Shown: positions 53,253-62,722, numbered from the stretch's first letter. The stretch is 64,000 nucleotides of DNA from Clostridium akagii DSM 12554 (GCF_000686725.1 NZ_JMLK01000017.1:39385-103384), one strand, 5' to 3'. The notes: generated by a model from the sequence alone, not told the origin. Translations and numbers: made by a program.

Positions 53253-53368
53253 TTCTTATCAAGAGAGGTGGAGGGACTGGCCCTATGAAACCCAACAACC
53301 GGCATTCTCATTCGAATGTAACGGTGTTAATTCCTGCAGAAATGAAATATATTTCTGGAAGATAAGAA
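53253..53368 (+). ncRNA. SAM-I riboswitch (S-box leader)
   Basis: The leader carries the S-box consensus in order: P1 5' strand TTCTTATC (53253-53260), AAGAGAGGTGGAGGGACTGG, CCCTATGAAACCCAACAACCGG and TTCCTGCAGAAATG, then a P4-like hairpin and the P1 3' strand GATAAGAA (53361-53368). Binding of S-adenosylmethionine stabilises P1, which blocks the antiterminator (AGAAAAG with CTTTTCT) and lets the terminator at 53391 form. It controls metI-metC, as the S-box does in Bacillus. Confidence 0.96.
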
Positions 53369-53390
53369 AAGACGCGGATTCTATTTGTGC

Positions 53391-53420
53391 GCTGCTTTTC
53401 TTTTGAAGAGCGGCTTTTTT
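53391..53420 (+). terminator. Riboswitch-controlled terminator
   Basis: GCTGCTTTTC (53391-53400) pairs with GAAGAGCGGC (53405-53414) with two G-U pairs and a TTTT loop, followed by six T. An alternative pairing of 53365-53371 with 53395-53401 is the antiterminator. Confidence 0.85.
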
Positions 53421-53452
53421 GTTTGTCTAGAAAAGATTAGGAGGCGTTAATT

Positions 53453-54604
53453 TTGAAAACAGACTGTAGTAATTTAGAGACAATAATGGTTCATGGAAGC
53501 GGTGAATGGGAAGATCAAACAGGTTGCATAAGTGTTCCAATATATCAAAGTGCAACTTTTAAACATAAGGGATTAAACAAAAGCACAGGTTATGATTATT
53601 CAAGGCTTCAAAATCCTACAAGAGAAGAACTTGAAAAAACTATTGCAAAGCTTGAAGGTGGAAAAGAAGGTATAGCCTTTTCCACTGGAATGGCAGCAAT
53701 AGACAGTGTTGCCAGACTATTAAAACCAGGAGAGCATATAATAATATCAGATGATTTATATGGTGGAACATATAGGATTTTTGAAGATGTCTATAAGGTT
53801 TATGGCATTGAAGCAACTTATGTTGACACAACAAACTTGGAAAAAATCAGATTAGCGTTAAAGGCTAATACAAAAGCTATTTACATGGAAACACCTTCTA
53901 ATCCTATGATGAAAGTTAGTGATATAGGAAAAATATCTGCTTTAGCAAAACAGAATGGTATTATCACAATAGTGGATAATACTTTCCTTACGCCATATTT
54001 TCAAAGGCCACTGGATCATGGGGCTGATATAGTAGTTCATAGCGGAACAAAATTTTTGGGTGGCCACAATGATACTATGGCAGGGTTACTGGTAGCAAGT
54101 AACGATGAGTTAATAGAAAAACTGAGATTTACCCAGGTTTCCATTGGGGCTAGTCTTTCGCCTTTTGATAGTTGGCTCATACTTCGTGGTATAAAAACTC
54201 TTGCTATAAGACTTGAAAAACAGCAGGAAAATGCAAAAAAAATAGCACTATGGCTTAAAAACTGTGATTTCCTGGATAAAGTGTATTATCCAGGATTTAA
54301 GGATCATGAAGGTTATGAAGTGTCATTAAAGCAGACAAGTGGATTTGGATCAATGATTTCATTTACAGTTAAGGAAAAAAATATTGTAGAGAAAGTACTT
54401 GAAAAAGTTGAAATCATAACTTTTGCTGAAAGTCTTGGTGGTGTAGAAAGTCTTATAACTTATCCATATGTTCAGACCCATGCGTCTATTCCTGAGGAAA
54501 TGAGAAATAGAATAGGTGTTACTGATAAGCTTTTAAGACTTTCAGTAGGCATAGAAAATGTAAATGATATTATAAATGATCTTAACAAAAGTTTGAATTA
54601 TTAA
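53453..54604 (+). CDS. metI: Cystathionine gamma-synthase/O-acetylhomoserine thiolyase (MetI type)
   Basis: The 383-residue PLP enzyme of the Cys/Met metabolism family condenses activated homoserine with cysteine or sulfide. It has YDYSRLQNPTREELE, the STGMAAI turn, DLYGGTYRIFE, NPMMKVSD, VDNTF and the PLP lysine in HSGTKFLGGH. Its C-terminal ITFAESLGGVESLITYPYVQTH and FDSWLILRGIKTL match Bacillus MetI better than MetC. It starts with TTG, 8 nt after AGGAGG. It is the first gene behind the SAM riboswitch. Confidence 0.88.
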   Translation: MKTDCSNLETIMVHGSGEWEDQTGCISVPIYQSATFKHKGLNKSTGYDYSRLQNPTREELEKTIAKLEGGKEGIAFSTGMAAIDSVARLLKPGEHIIISDDLYGGTYRIFEDVYKVYGIEATYVDTTNLEKIRLALKANTKAIYMETPSNPMMKVSDIGKISALAKQNGIITIVDNTFLTPYFQRPLDHGADIVVHSGTKFLGGHNDTMAGLLVASNDELIEKLRFTQVSIGASLSPFDSWLILRGIKTLAIRLEKQQENAKKIALWLKNCDFLDKVYYPGFKDHEGYEVSLKQTSGFGSMISFTVKEKNIVEKVLEKVEIITFAESLGGVESLITYPYVQTHASIPEEMRNRIGVTDKLLRLSVGIENVNDIINDLNKSLNY

Positions 54605-54623
54605 TAACTAGGGGGCTATAAAC

Positions 54624-55760
54624 ATGAAATTTGGAACTAAACTTATTCACAACGGAAATGAAGTAGATGAAAATACAGGGGCAATTAGCATACCAATATA
54701 CCAAACTTCTACTTTTCATCAATTTGATATAGAAAATATGGGAAAATATGATTATTCAAGATCAGGTAATCCAACTCGAGAAGCACTTGAAAATACAATA
54801 GCTATATTAGAAGGCGGAGATAAAGGTTTTGCATTTTCCTCTGGAATGGCCGGGATTTCATCGGTTTTATCAATATTTGCATCAGGAGATCACTTGATAG
54901 CCTGTAAGGATGTATATGGAGGAACTTATAGAATAACTACTGAATTTTTAAGCAAATTCAATGTGGAAACAAGTTTTGTAGATACGTCTAGCCTTGACGA
55001 AGTAAGGGAAAGTATAAGGCCAAATACAAAGGCCATATTTTTAGAATCTCCATCAAATCCTCTTTTAAAGATAACAGATTTAAGAGCAGTTATTAAAATA
55101 GCAAAACAACATAATCTTATAGTAATTGTAGATAATACATTTATGTCACCATATTTGCAAAATCCAATAAAACTTGGTGCTGATATTGTAGTACATAGTG
55201 CAACTAAATTTATTGGTGGTCACAGTGATGTTATTGGTGGACTTGTAGTAGTAAAGGGAAAAGAACTAGCGGATAGAGTCTATTTTGTACAAAATGCATT
55301 TGGAGCAATACTCGGACCTCAAGATTCTTGGTTACTACTTAGAGGACTAAAAACACTTAAGGTAAGATTAGATGAACAGCAAAAAAGCGCGGCTAAACTA
55401 GCAAGCTTTTTAAATAAAAATAAAAATGTAAATAAGGTTTATTACCCCGGTCTTGCAGATCATCCAGGAAGTTATGTTCATTTTTCTCAGGCAAGGGGCG
55501 GTGGTGCAGTGCTATCTTTTGAAACAAAAGATACGGATATAGCAATACATTTTATGAAGAGTGTAAAACTAGCAGCTGTAGCAGTAAGTCTCGGCGGTGT
55601 TGAGACCATAGTTTCATATCCTGTAAAGATGTCTCATGCAGAAATACCAAAGGAAGAAAGAGAAAAACTTGGTATAAAGGATAATCTAATAAGAGTTTCT
55701 CTAGGACTAGAAAATATTGATGATTTGATTGAAGATTTTGGAAGAGCCTTAGAAGTTTAA
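54624..55760 (+). CDS. metC: Cystathionine beta-lyase (MetC type)
   Basis: The 378-residue PLP enzyme splits cystathionine to homocysteine, pyruvate and ammonia. It shows IPIYQTSTFHQFDIENMGKYDYSRSGNPTREALE, DVYGGTYRITTE, VDNTFMSPYLQNP, PLP lysine in HSATKFIGGHSDV and QNAFGAILGPQDSWLLLRGLKTL, all close to Bacillus MetC. It follows metI by 19 nt, with GGGGG before the ATG. Together metI-metC take O-acylhomoserine to homocysteine for methionine synthesis under S-box control. Confidence 0.9.
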   Translation: MKFGTKLIHNGNEVDENTGAISIPIYQTSTFHQFDIENMGKYDYSRSGNPTREALENTIAILEGGDKGFAFSSGMAGISSVLSIFASGDHLIACKDVYGGTYRITTEFLSKFNVETSFVDTSSLDEVRESIRPNTKAIFLESPSNPLLKITDLRAVIKIAKQHNLIVIVDNTFMSPYLQNPIKLGADIVVHSATKFIGGHSDVIGGLVVVKGKELADRVYFVQNAFGAILGPQDSWLLLRGLKTLKVRLDEQQKSAAKLASFLNKNKNVNKVYYPGLADHPGSYVHFSQARGGGAVLSFETKDTDIAIHFMKSVKLAAVAVSLGGVETIVSYPVKMSHAEIPKEEREKLGIKDNLIRVSLGLENIDDLIEDFGRALEV

Positions 55761-55868
55761 ATATATAATTTACAATACTTAAAACATATTTACTGAATTT
55801 TAGTATTTCTGTCCATAATAATATGGTATAATATTTATTAAAAATTAAGGGATTATTATGGAGGGATT

Positions 55869-56417
55869 ATGAATAGATTAGTAAAAGTAAAAAATAAAGA
55901 TGATATTTTTAATATATATAAAAATACTCCCATAAGTAAACTTTTGGAGTACCATAATTTTGGTGAGACCAAAGATGGAATAAATGACGCAGAGCTTATT
56001 ATAGGGACATGCATGGATAACAGAGTTCAACTAAATATTCCTAAAAACTTTGCATATGTAATTAGAACTGGAGGAAGTAATCTGCATAATAGTAGTTTTT
56101 ATGTTTCTTATGCTCTTTCAGCTAGCGGAGTTAAAACAATAGCTCTAATTGTACATAGTGATTGTGGTATGGTTAATCTTGGCGGTAGAAAAGAAAAGAT
56201 AGTTAATGGAATAATTAAAGTTACAGGTTGGAAAAAAATTTATGCTGAAGACTATTTTAAAAGTTATGCACCTATATGTGAAATTGTAAATGAAGTGACT
56301 TTTGCAATAAGTGAGGTTAAAAGGCTTAGAGAGATTTATCCGACTGTTTTAATAGCGCCACTTCTTTATAATGTGGAAGATGATCTTTTATACTTGATTG
56401 ATGATGAACAGGCATAG
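55869..56417 (+). CDS. Beta-carbonic anhydrase-like protein
   Basis: The 182-residue protein has the two beta-carbonic-anhydrase zinc motifs: CMDNR (C48, D50, R52; CxDxR) and HSDCGM (H96, C99; HxxC). VIRTGGSNLH replaces the usual RNAGN strand. The end is short, without the extended C-terminal helices of some classes. It could hydrate CO2, or be a CS2-hydrolase-like or nonenzymatic relative. GGAGGG precedes the ATG. It is 108 nt downstream of metC on the same strand. Confidence 0.85.
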   Translation: MNRLVKVKNKDDIFNIYKNTPISKLLEYHNFGETKDGINDAELIIGTCMDNRVQLNIPKNFAYVIRTGGSNLHNSSFYVSYALSASGVKTIALIVHSDCGMVNLGGRKEKIVNGIIKVTGWKKIYAEDYFKSYAPICEIVNEVTFAISEVKRLREIYPTVLIAPLLYNVEDDLLYLIDDEQA

Positions 56418-56489
56418 AAGCAGTTGTTAGGTGACAGGTAACAATGGACAGTTAAGGAGGATTTTCTACTAATGTAAAAAAACAATAAG
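56418..56489 (+). other. Gene-free spacer with decayed GTGACA element and SD-ATG-TAA
   Basis: This is the first part of a 315-nt spacer without a gene. It contains GTGACAGGTAACAATGGACAG (related to the GTCACTT element) and then AAGGAGG (56455-56461) followed 11 nt later by ATG-TAA (56473-56478). No longer ORF follows. The rest of the spacer holds two hairpins (56490 and 56580) and a featureless AT-rich run before the helD gene. Confidence 0.45.
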
Positions 56490-56539
56490 AATAGAATGGG
56501 AATAAATTTGTGTAAACAAATCTATTCCCATTCTATTTT
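56490..56539 (+). terminator. Strong terminator after the carbonic anhydrase-like gene
   Basis: AATAGAATGGGAATAAATTTGT (56490-56511) pairs with ACAAATCTATTCCCATTCTATT (56516-56537), 21 of 22 positions, around a 4-nt loop, followed by TTG. Confidence 0.8.
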
Positions 56540-56579
56540 GACAGTTATGAAGGTACTTCACTTGCCACTTTTAACTAAA

Positions 56580-56614
56580 AAAGTTGAGCTTATGCTTTAC
56601 ATAAGCTCAACTTT
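56580..56614. terminator. Perfect 15-bp hairpin, best oriented for the minus strand
   Basis: AAAGTTGAGCTTATG (56580-56594) pairs with CATAAGCTCAACTTT (56600-56614). On the minus strand a run of T follows directly, while on the plus strand the T run is broken. No minus-strand gene is nearby. Confidence 0.6.
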
Positions 56615-56732
56615 ACTTTATAATAAATAGTTGAATACTACTAAAAAATCTTATTAAAAACACAATTATATCTTAGCATAAAACAACAGGAAATGTCAAT
56701 AGATTTTTTAAAACTTTTTGGAGAGTGATAAG

Positions 56733-58961
56733 ATGTCAGAGGTAAGTAAAGAAAAAATATTGGAACAGGACTATCTAGATAAAACCCTGAAATTCATAGG
56801 TGAGAGTTTGTTTAATCTTCAAAATAATTTAGATGAGAGGCTAAGTAAGTTTAGAGCTTCAGGGAAAGAAATGTGGGAAAATAGTTCACATTCTTCAAAT
56901 GATGAGGATAAGATTCCGGAAATGAATAGTAGTCTTATGGAATTTAGAACTGCGGATAGAAATTTTCACAATAGCAAAAGCGAACTAAATAAATATAACC
57001 GAGCAATAAAATCACCTTACTTTGGTAGATTTGATTTTGTTGAGGAAGGATATGATGATCAAGAACAAATATATATAGGTCGTTTTAATATAATGAATAA
57101 GAAAACTGATGACATTTATGTTTATGATTGGAGAGCACCTGTTTCAAGCATGTTTTATAGATGTGAAGTAGGAAAAGCATCATATGCTGCGCCAAATTCC
57201 ACAATTAATGGAGAAGTAAAACTAAAAAGGCAGTATAAAATAGAAGATTCAAAGCTTAATTATTATTTTGACAGTAGTACTGGTATAAATGATGAAATTC
57301 TCCAAGAGGTGTTAGGTCACAATTCTTCTAGCAAAATGAAAAACATAGTTGAGACTATTCAAAGAGAGCAAGATATAATAATAAGAGATATAGATAGTGA
57401 CCTCTTGATTGTTCAAGGCTCCGCAGGAAGTGGTAAAACGTCAATAGCATTGCACAGAATTGCGTTTTTACTTTATGTTGGATTAGGCCTAAAATTAAAG
57501 TCAAATAATATAATTATAATTTCACCAAATTCTATTTTCAGTAACTATATCTCAGATGTACTTCCAGAGCTTGGAGAAGAAAATGTGAAAGAAATTACAT
57601 ATGATGAAATAATTAAAAAATATTTAGGCAATGAATTTTGTATAGAAAATAGAAGTTCCGCTCTTGAATCTTTGATTGGCAATCAAAGTGTAACTCAGGG
57701 TAAAAATAGGTTGAATAATATTAAATTTAAAGGATCTTTGGATTTTATAACAATTTTGGATAGATTCATAGAATATTATGAACATCACATGATACATTTT
57801 CAAGATGTGTATTATGATGGAACAGTGGTAGTAACAAAACAGATATTAAAAAATGAGTTTCTCAATAATGAAATCAAAATGCCCATGGCAAAACGACTAA
57901 AAAGGATAGAAAGAAGGGTGTTATATAAAACTCATCCTATGAGAGAAGCAAGACTTGCTAAAATTTATGAGATAGTAAGACAACATCCTTGGCATGAATT
58001 TCAAATAAAGTCATTTAGCAGGCTGATATCAATTAAAAAATCTAAAAGTACAATAAATACTATAAGAAGTTTTACTAATGTAGATTGTTTTGAAATTTAT
58101 AAATGTTTTTTCAATAAAAAGAACTTATTAAAAAAACTATCAGTTGGAATAGAACTACCTGATAATATAGATGATATAATAGAAGTAACTGCTAAAAATT
58201 TAAATAATGGAGCTATTACATTTGAAGACTCGGCTTGCCTTTTGTATATTAAATTAATCGTTGAAGGCGATGAAAATTATGATGAGATAAGGCAGGTAGT
58301 TATAGATGAGGCTCAAGATTATTACCCTATTCAATATAAAATATTCAGTATTCTATTCAAAAATGCTAGATATACAGTTTTGGGAGATTATAATCAAGTA
58401 ATCGAAAGGGAAAAGACAGATGAAATTTATAAAGAAATATACAGTATATTAAATAAGGAAAAAGCCATTAAGCTAACCCTAAAAAAGAGTTACAGGTCTT
58501 CTTTTGAGATAAGTTCATTCGCAAAGCAATTTCTTTGTTCTAGTGAGATTATAGAAGCTTTTGAAAGGCATGAGGAAGAACCGATGCTTTCTAATATGAA
58601 TAATTTAGATGAAATGAATGGGAATATTAAAAAGCTAACAGGCAAGTACTATGCACAGGGGCTCCAATCTATTGGAATTATATGCAAAACAGAGGAACAA
58701 AAAATAAATGTTTATAAGAAATTAAAAAATCTTATAAAGGTAGATATGCTAAGTGAAGAAAAAAAGGAGAATAAAGGTGGAACGGTACTGATTTCTTCCT
58801 ATATGGCTAAAGGTTTGGAATTTGATGCTGTGATAATTTATGATGTATCAGATGAAAATTATAATACAGAGCTGGATAAAAAACTTCTTTATATAGAATG
58901 TACAAGACCACTTCACAGGTTGGCGATTTTTTACACAGGGGAAAAAAGCCGATTTATATAG
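56733..58961 (+). CDS. helD: HelD-type SF1 helicase, RNA polymerase recycling (copy 1)
   Basis: The 742-residue protein resembles HelD, which binds RNA polymerase and frees stalled complexes. It has an N-terminal coiled-coil arm (about 1-115), the conserved YFGRFDF and DWRAPVSSMFYRCE blocks, Walker A GSAGSGKTSIALHR (near 229), LLIVQGS, Walker B VVIDEAQDYYPIQY, LGDYNQ, KKSYRSS, SSYMAKGLEFDAVI and CTRPLHRL. It keeps a stretch (about 400-440, HPMREARLAKIYEIVRQHP) that copy 2 lacks. The start at 56733 follows GGAGAG. The TTG at 56718 is rejected. Copy 2 follows 94 nt later. Confidence 0.93.
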   Translation: MSEVSKEKILEQDYLDKTLKFIGESLFNLQNNLDERLSKFRASGKEMWENSSHSSNDEDKIPEMNSSLMEFRTADRNFHNSKSELNKYNRAIKSPYFGRFDFVEEGYDDQEQIYIGRFNIMNKKTDDIYVYDWRAPVSSMFYRCEVGKASYAAPNSTINGEVKLKRQYKIEDSKLNYYFDSSTGINDEILQEVLGHNSSSKMKNIVETIQREQDIIIRDIDSDLLIVQGSAGSGKTSIALHRIAFLLYVGLGLKLKSNNIIIISPNSIFSNYISDVLPELGEENVKEITYDEIIKKYLGNEFCIENRSSALESLIGNQSVTQGKNRLNNIKFKGSLDFITILDRFIEYYEHHMIHFQDVYYDGTVVVTKQILKNEFLNNEIKMPMAKRLKRIERRVLYKTHPMREARLAKIYEIVRQHPWHEFQIKSFSRLISIKKSKSTINTIRSFTNVDCFEIYKCFFNKKNLLKKLSVGIELPDNIDDIIEVTAKNLNNGAITFEDSACLLYIKLIVEGDENYDEIRQVVIDEAQDYYPIQYKIFSILFKNARYTVLGDYNQVIEREKTDEIYKEIYSILNKEKAIKLTLKKSYRSSFEISSFAKQFLCSSEIIEAFERHEEEPMLSNMNNLDEMNGNIKKLTGKYYAQGLQSIGIICKTEEQKINVYKKLKNLIKVDMLSEEKKENKGGTVLISSYMAKGLEFDAVIIYDVSDENYNTELDKKLLYIECTRPLHRLAIFYTGEKSRFI

Positions 58962-59055
58962 GCATAGTTCAACTTGGATGACTATGTAATAATGTATAAT
59001 ACAAGTTATAGTAAAACATTTTTAGATTTTTTTAAATTTTTTGGAGAGTGATAAT

Positions 59056-61179
59056 ATGTCAGAAACAAATGAAGATAAAATATTGGAGCAGGAATATTTG
59101 GACAAAACAATAGAATACATAGGGCAAAATTTGATTAAGCTAAGAAATAAATCAGACAAAAGGCTCACAGAATTTAGGAACGCAGGAAAAGAAATGTGGG
59201 AAAATAGTTCACATTCTTCAAATGATTTTGACAAAATTGCAGAAATGACTAGTAGTCTTATGGAATTTAGAACTGCAGATAGAAATTATCACAATAATAA
59301 AAATGAACTTAATAAATATGAAACAGCAATTAAGTCTCCCTATTTTGGAAGATTTGACTTTGTGGAGGATGATTTTGAAGAGGATAAAGATCAGATATAC
59401 ATAGGGCGGTTTAGCATAATGGATGACAAAACCGATGATATTTATGTTCATGATTGGAGGGCTCCTGTTTCAAGTATGTTCTATAGATGTGAAGTAGGAG
59501 GCGAAGCTTCTTATGATGCCCCGAATTGTATAATTAAAGGAAAAATAGAATTAAAAAGGCAATATAAAATAGAAAATTCAAAACTTAATTATTATTTTGA
59601 CAGTAGCACTGGTATAAATGATGAAATTCTCCAAGAAGCATTAGGTAATAATTCTTCAAGTAAAATGCAAAATATAGTGGAGACGATTCAAAAGGAACAA
59701 GACATAATCATAAGAGATATTGATAGTGATCTTTTGATTGTTCAAGGCTCAGCTGGGAGTGGCAAGACTTCAATAGCATTACATAGAATTGCATTTTTAC
59801 TCTATGTTGGACTAGGACTAAAATTACGGTCAAATAACATAATTATAATTTCACCAAATTCTATATTTAGCGATTATATTTCAGACGTATTGCCAGAACT
59901 TGGAGAAGAAAATGTGAAGGAGGTTACATATGAGGAAATAACAAAAAAATATCTTGGAAATAAATTTCATGGAGAAAGTAGAAGTTCAGCACTAGAATAT
60001 TTAATTGAAAAGCAATATTCAGGTATTGGTAGAAACAAACTGGATAATATTAAATTTAAAGGATCTTTGGATTTTGTTGAAATTTTAGATGGATTTATAG
60101 AATATTATGAAAATTATATGATACAGTTTCAAGATGTGTACTATAATGGAATACTAGTGGAGACAAAAGAAAATATAAAGAAGGAATTCCTCAATAATAA
60201 AATAAAAATGTCTATTTCAGCAAGACTTACAAGGATTGAAAGAAGGTTATTACTTAAGACCAAAAGTAATTTAAATTACATACCTGGTTTTACCCATGTG
60301 AATTGTTTTGAAATCTATAAACAGCTATTCAATAAACAAGGGCTTTTAAAACAAATATCAGAGGGAATTGAACTGCCTGGAAACATTGATGAACTGTTAG
60401 CAACTACTGCTAAAAATTTAAATAGTGGATTTAGGAGCTTTGAAGATGACACTGCTGTTTTGTACATTAAATTAATAGTTGAAGAGAGTAAAAATTATGA
60501 CGAGATAAGGCAAGTAGTTATAGATGAAGCTCAAGATTATTATCCCATTCAGTATAAAATATTTAGTATTTTATTTAAAAATGCAAAATTCACAGTGTTA
60601 GGTGACTATAATCAAATAATTGAAAGAGATAAGACGGATAAAATATATAATGATATTAATAATATATTAAATAAGAAAAAATCAGTTAAATTAGATCTAA
60701 AAAAAAGTTATAGGTCTTCCTTTGAGATAAATTCATTTTCGATGAAACTTCTTAGTGCCAATATAGGTATAGAATTTTTTGAAAGGCATGAGGAAGAACC
60801 ACTGATTTCACATATGGATAATTTGGATGAAATGGATAGGGAGATAAAAAAGATAACAAACAATTACTATATGCAGGGGCTGAAATCTATTGGAATCATA
60901 TGCAAAACTGAAAAGCAAAAAATAAAGGTTTATAAAAAATTAAAAAATATAATAAAGGTAAATATGCTAAGCGAAGATAAAAGAGAAATCAAAGGTGGCA
61001 CAGTTGTAGTGTCTTCATATATGGCTAAAGGTTTGGAGTTTGATGCTGTAATAATTTATGATGCATCAAAAAATAATTATAATACAGAACTAGATAAAAA
61101 ACTTCTTTATATAGAATGTACAAGACCACTTCACAGGCTAGCAATTCTTTATACAGGAGAAAAAACCACTTTCTTATAA
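59056..61179 (+). CDS. helD: HelD-type SF1 helicase, RNA polymerase recycling (copy 2)
   Basis: The 707-residue protein is a tandem paralogue of the gene upstream. The first 260 residues and the Walker A (GSAGSGKTSIALHR), Walker B (VVIDEAQDYYPIQY) and C-terminal blocks (SSYMAKGLEFDAVI, CTRPLHRL) are nearly the same. It lacks about 35-40 residues after RRLLLKTK that copy 1 has. The ribosome site and leader (TTTTTTGGAGAGTGATAA) are also nearly identical to those of copy 1, so the duplication took in the 5' region. The intervening 94 nt hold no terminator, so both may be one transcript. Confidence 0.93.
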   Translation: MSETNEDKILEQEYLDKTIEYIGQNLIKLRNKSDKRLTEFRNAGKEMWENSSHSSNDFDKIAEMTSSLMEFRTADRNYHNNKNELNKYETAIKSPYFGRFDFVEDDFEEDKDQIYIGRFSIMDDKTDDIYVHDWRAPVSSMFYRCEVGGEASYDAPNCIIKGKIELKRQYKIENSKLNYYFDSSTGINDEILQEALGNNSSSKMQNIVETIQKEQDIIIRDIDSDLLIVQGSAGSGKTSIALHRIAFLLYVGLGLKLRSNNIIIISPNSIFSDYISDVLPELGEENVKEVTYEEITKKYLGNKFHGESRSSALEYLIEKQYSGIGRNKLDNIKFKGSLDFVEILDGFIEYYENYMIQFQDVYYNGILVETKENIKKEFLNNKIKMSISARLTRIERRLLLKTKSNLNYIPGFTHVNCFEIYKQLFNKQGLLKQISEGIELPGNIDELLATTAKNLNSGFRSFEDDTAVLYIKLIVEESKNYDEIRQVVIDEAQDYYPIQYKIFSILFKNAKFTVLGDYNQIIERDKTDKIYNDINNILNKKKSVKLDLKKSYRSSFEINSFSMKLLSANIGIEFFERHEEEPLISHMDNLDEMDREIKKITNNYYMQGLKSIGIICKTEKQKIKVYKKLKNIIKVNMLSEDKREIKGGTVVVSSYMAKGLEFDAVIIYDASKNNYNTELDKKLLYIECTRPLHRLAILYTGEKTTFL

Positions 61180-61270
61180 TAGGTATAGTCCAGCTTCAAT
61201 GAGTATATAATACTGTATAAGATAAAGTTACATTAACTTGTCACTGAATAATGGGGGGGCGTGTGGTAAA

Positions 61271-61765
61271 TTGAATATTTTGAAGGTGGGGGATAAAACT
61301 AAAATAGGTGCTGCTATTATAAGTATTATTATAGCACTTGGCGTTGGCGGTCTCAGTGGATTTTTAAGCATGGATAATATGAAGGATTATGAGGGATTTA
61401 CAAAACCTGTGTTTTCACCTCCAGGGTGGGTGTTTCCAATTGTATGGACAGTTCTCTACATATTAATGGGCATTGCGGCATATAGAATATGGGAACATGG
61501 AAAACAAGGGGAGAATGTGAAAAAAGCACTTGTACTATATGCTATACAATTATTTCTGAATTTTTTATGGTCCATTATATTTTTTAGATTCAGATTATAT
61601 GGACTTGCTTTTGTGGAGCTATTGATATTATTAATTTTTATTTTGATCACAACTTTCGAATTTTTTAGAATTGACAAGGTAGCAGGATATCTAATGATAC
61701 CTTATATTGTGTGGGTTTCTTTTGCTGGGATTCTTAATTTTGCAATTTGGTTTTTGAATAGCTAA
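61271..61765 (+). CDS. TspO/MBR family membrane protein
   Basis: The protein (about 164 residues from the TTG at 61271) has five membrane helices and the family signature KPVFSPPGWVFPIVWTVLYILMGIAAYRIW, then LNFLWSIIFF and WVSFAGILNFAIWFLN. TspO proteins bind porphyrins and are linked to stress responses. The start is uncertain: TTG codons at 61271 and 61280 and a GTG at 61286 are possible. The G-run at 61254-61260 best fits 61271, though with a spacing of about 12 nt. Confidence 0.9.
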   Translation: MNILKVGDKTKIGAAIISIIIALGVGGLSGFLSMDNMKDYEGFTKPVFSPPGWVFPIVWTVLYILMGIAAYRIWEHGKQGENVKKALVLYAIQLFLNFLWSIIFFRFRLYGLAFVELLILLIFILITTFEFFRIDKVAGYLMIPYIVWVSFAGILNFAIWFLNS

Positions 61766-61874
61766 AAATCAATGGGAATTTAATATAAACTTAAAGATAA
61801 ACACATTACTTTATGATATAATCTTAATTATTAGATAAAAACAAAAGTTCAATAAATTATGCAGGTGATAATAT

Positions 61875-62720
61875 ATGAAATATAAGTTAATGTGTATTGA
61901 TATGGATGGGACACTTTTAAACAGTAAACGAGTAGTAAGTGATGCTAATAAAAATGCGATTAAAAAAGCACATGATTTAGGAGTACAAATTGTTATTGCT
62001 ACTGGTAGAGTTTATAGCAATGCGGCTTTTTATTCAAATTTAATAGGTGTAAAGTCACCAGTTATAGCATCAAATGGTGCTATTATAAAGGAAAAGTTAG
62101 CAGACAAAGTTATTTATAAAAATGAGTTAGGTATTGAAAATTTGGCTAAAATTATAGAGGTTTGCAATAAACATAAATTAAAGTTAAATTTAAATACTCA
62201 TAACAGTATAATTAGCTCCAGTAGACTTATATATGTTATTACAAAATATCTATTTCTTAAATCTATGATGAATTCTGAAAATGGAAAGTTAAACATAAGC
62301 TATGTATCAAAGCCTAATTTGTTTAAAATAATAAAAGAAAATAGTAAGGATATAATTAAATGTGAAATATTAGATACAAGCCCACGTAGGCTAGAAATAG
62401 CAAAAAAAGATTTTAAGAAAATAGTTAATTTAGAGATTGTAAGTTCAAGTAAAAATAATATTGAGATTACTTCAAAAAGTGTATCAAAAGGACAAGCAGT
62501 TAAAGAACTTGCAAAGTATTATAATTTAAAAGCAGAAGAAATAATAACTATAGGTGATAGCCAAAATGATTTATCAATGATAGAATACGCAGGTCTTGGC
62601 ATTGCTATGGGAAATGGAACAGAACTTGTAAAGAGTAAAGCAAATTATATTACTGATACCAATGACAATGATGGAGTGGCTAAAGCCATAAACAAATTTA
62701 TACTTAATAATTTAAATTGA
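61875..62720 (+). CDS. Cof-type HAD phosphatase
   Basis: The 281-residue hydrolase has CIDMDGTLLNSKRVV (D9 and D11), IATGRVYSNA (motif II Thr), the C2B cap (about 85-180), KGQAVKELA (motif III Lys) and ITIGDSQNDLSMIEYAGLGIAMGNG (motif IV). This is the Cof/YidA class that dephosphorylates sugar phosphates and flavin or pyridoxal phosphates. GGTGATA precedes the ATG. A terminator follows 3 nt after the stop. Confidence 0.94.
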   Translation: MKYKLMCIDMDGTLLNSKRVVSDANKNAIKKAHDLGVQIVIATGRVYSNAAFYSNLIGVKSPVIASNGAIIKEKLADKVIYKNELGIENLAKIIEVCNKHKLKLNLNTHNSIISSSRLIYVITKYLFLKSMMNSENGKLNISYVSKPNLFKIIKENSKDIIKCEILDTSPRRLEIAKKDFKKIVNLEIVSSSKNNIEITSKSVSKGQAVKELAKYYNLKAEEIITIGDSQNDLSMIEYAGLGIAMGNGTELVKSKANYITDTNDNDGVAKAINKFILNNLN

Positions 62721-62722
62721 AA

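Noticed and set aside
53640..53834. Minus-strand frame within metI
   Set aside because: Antisense to a strongly conserved PLP enzyme, with no start signal.
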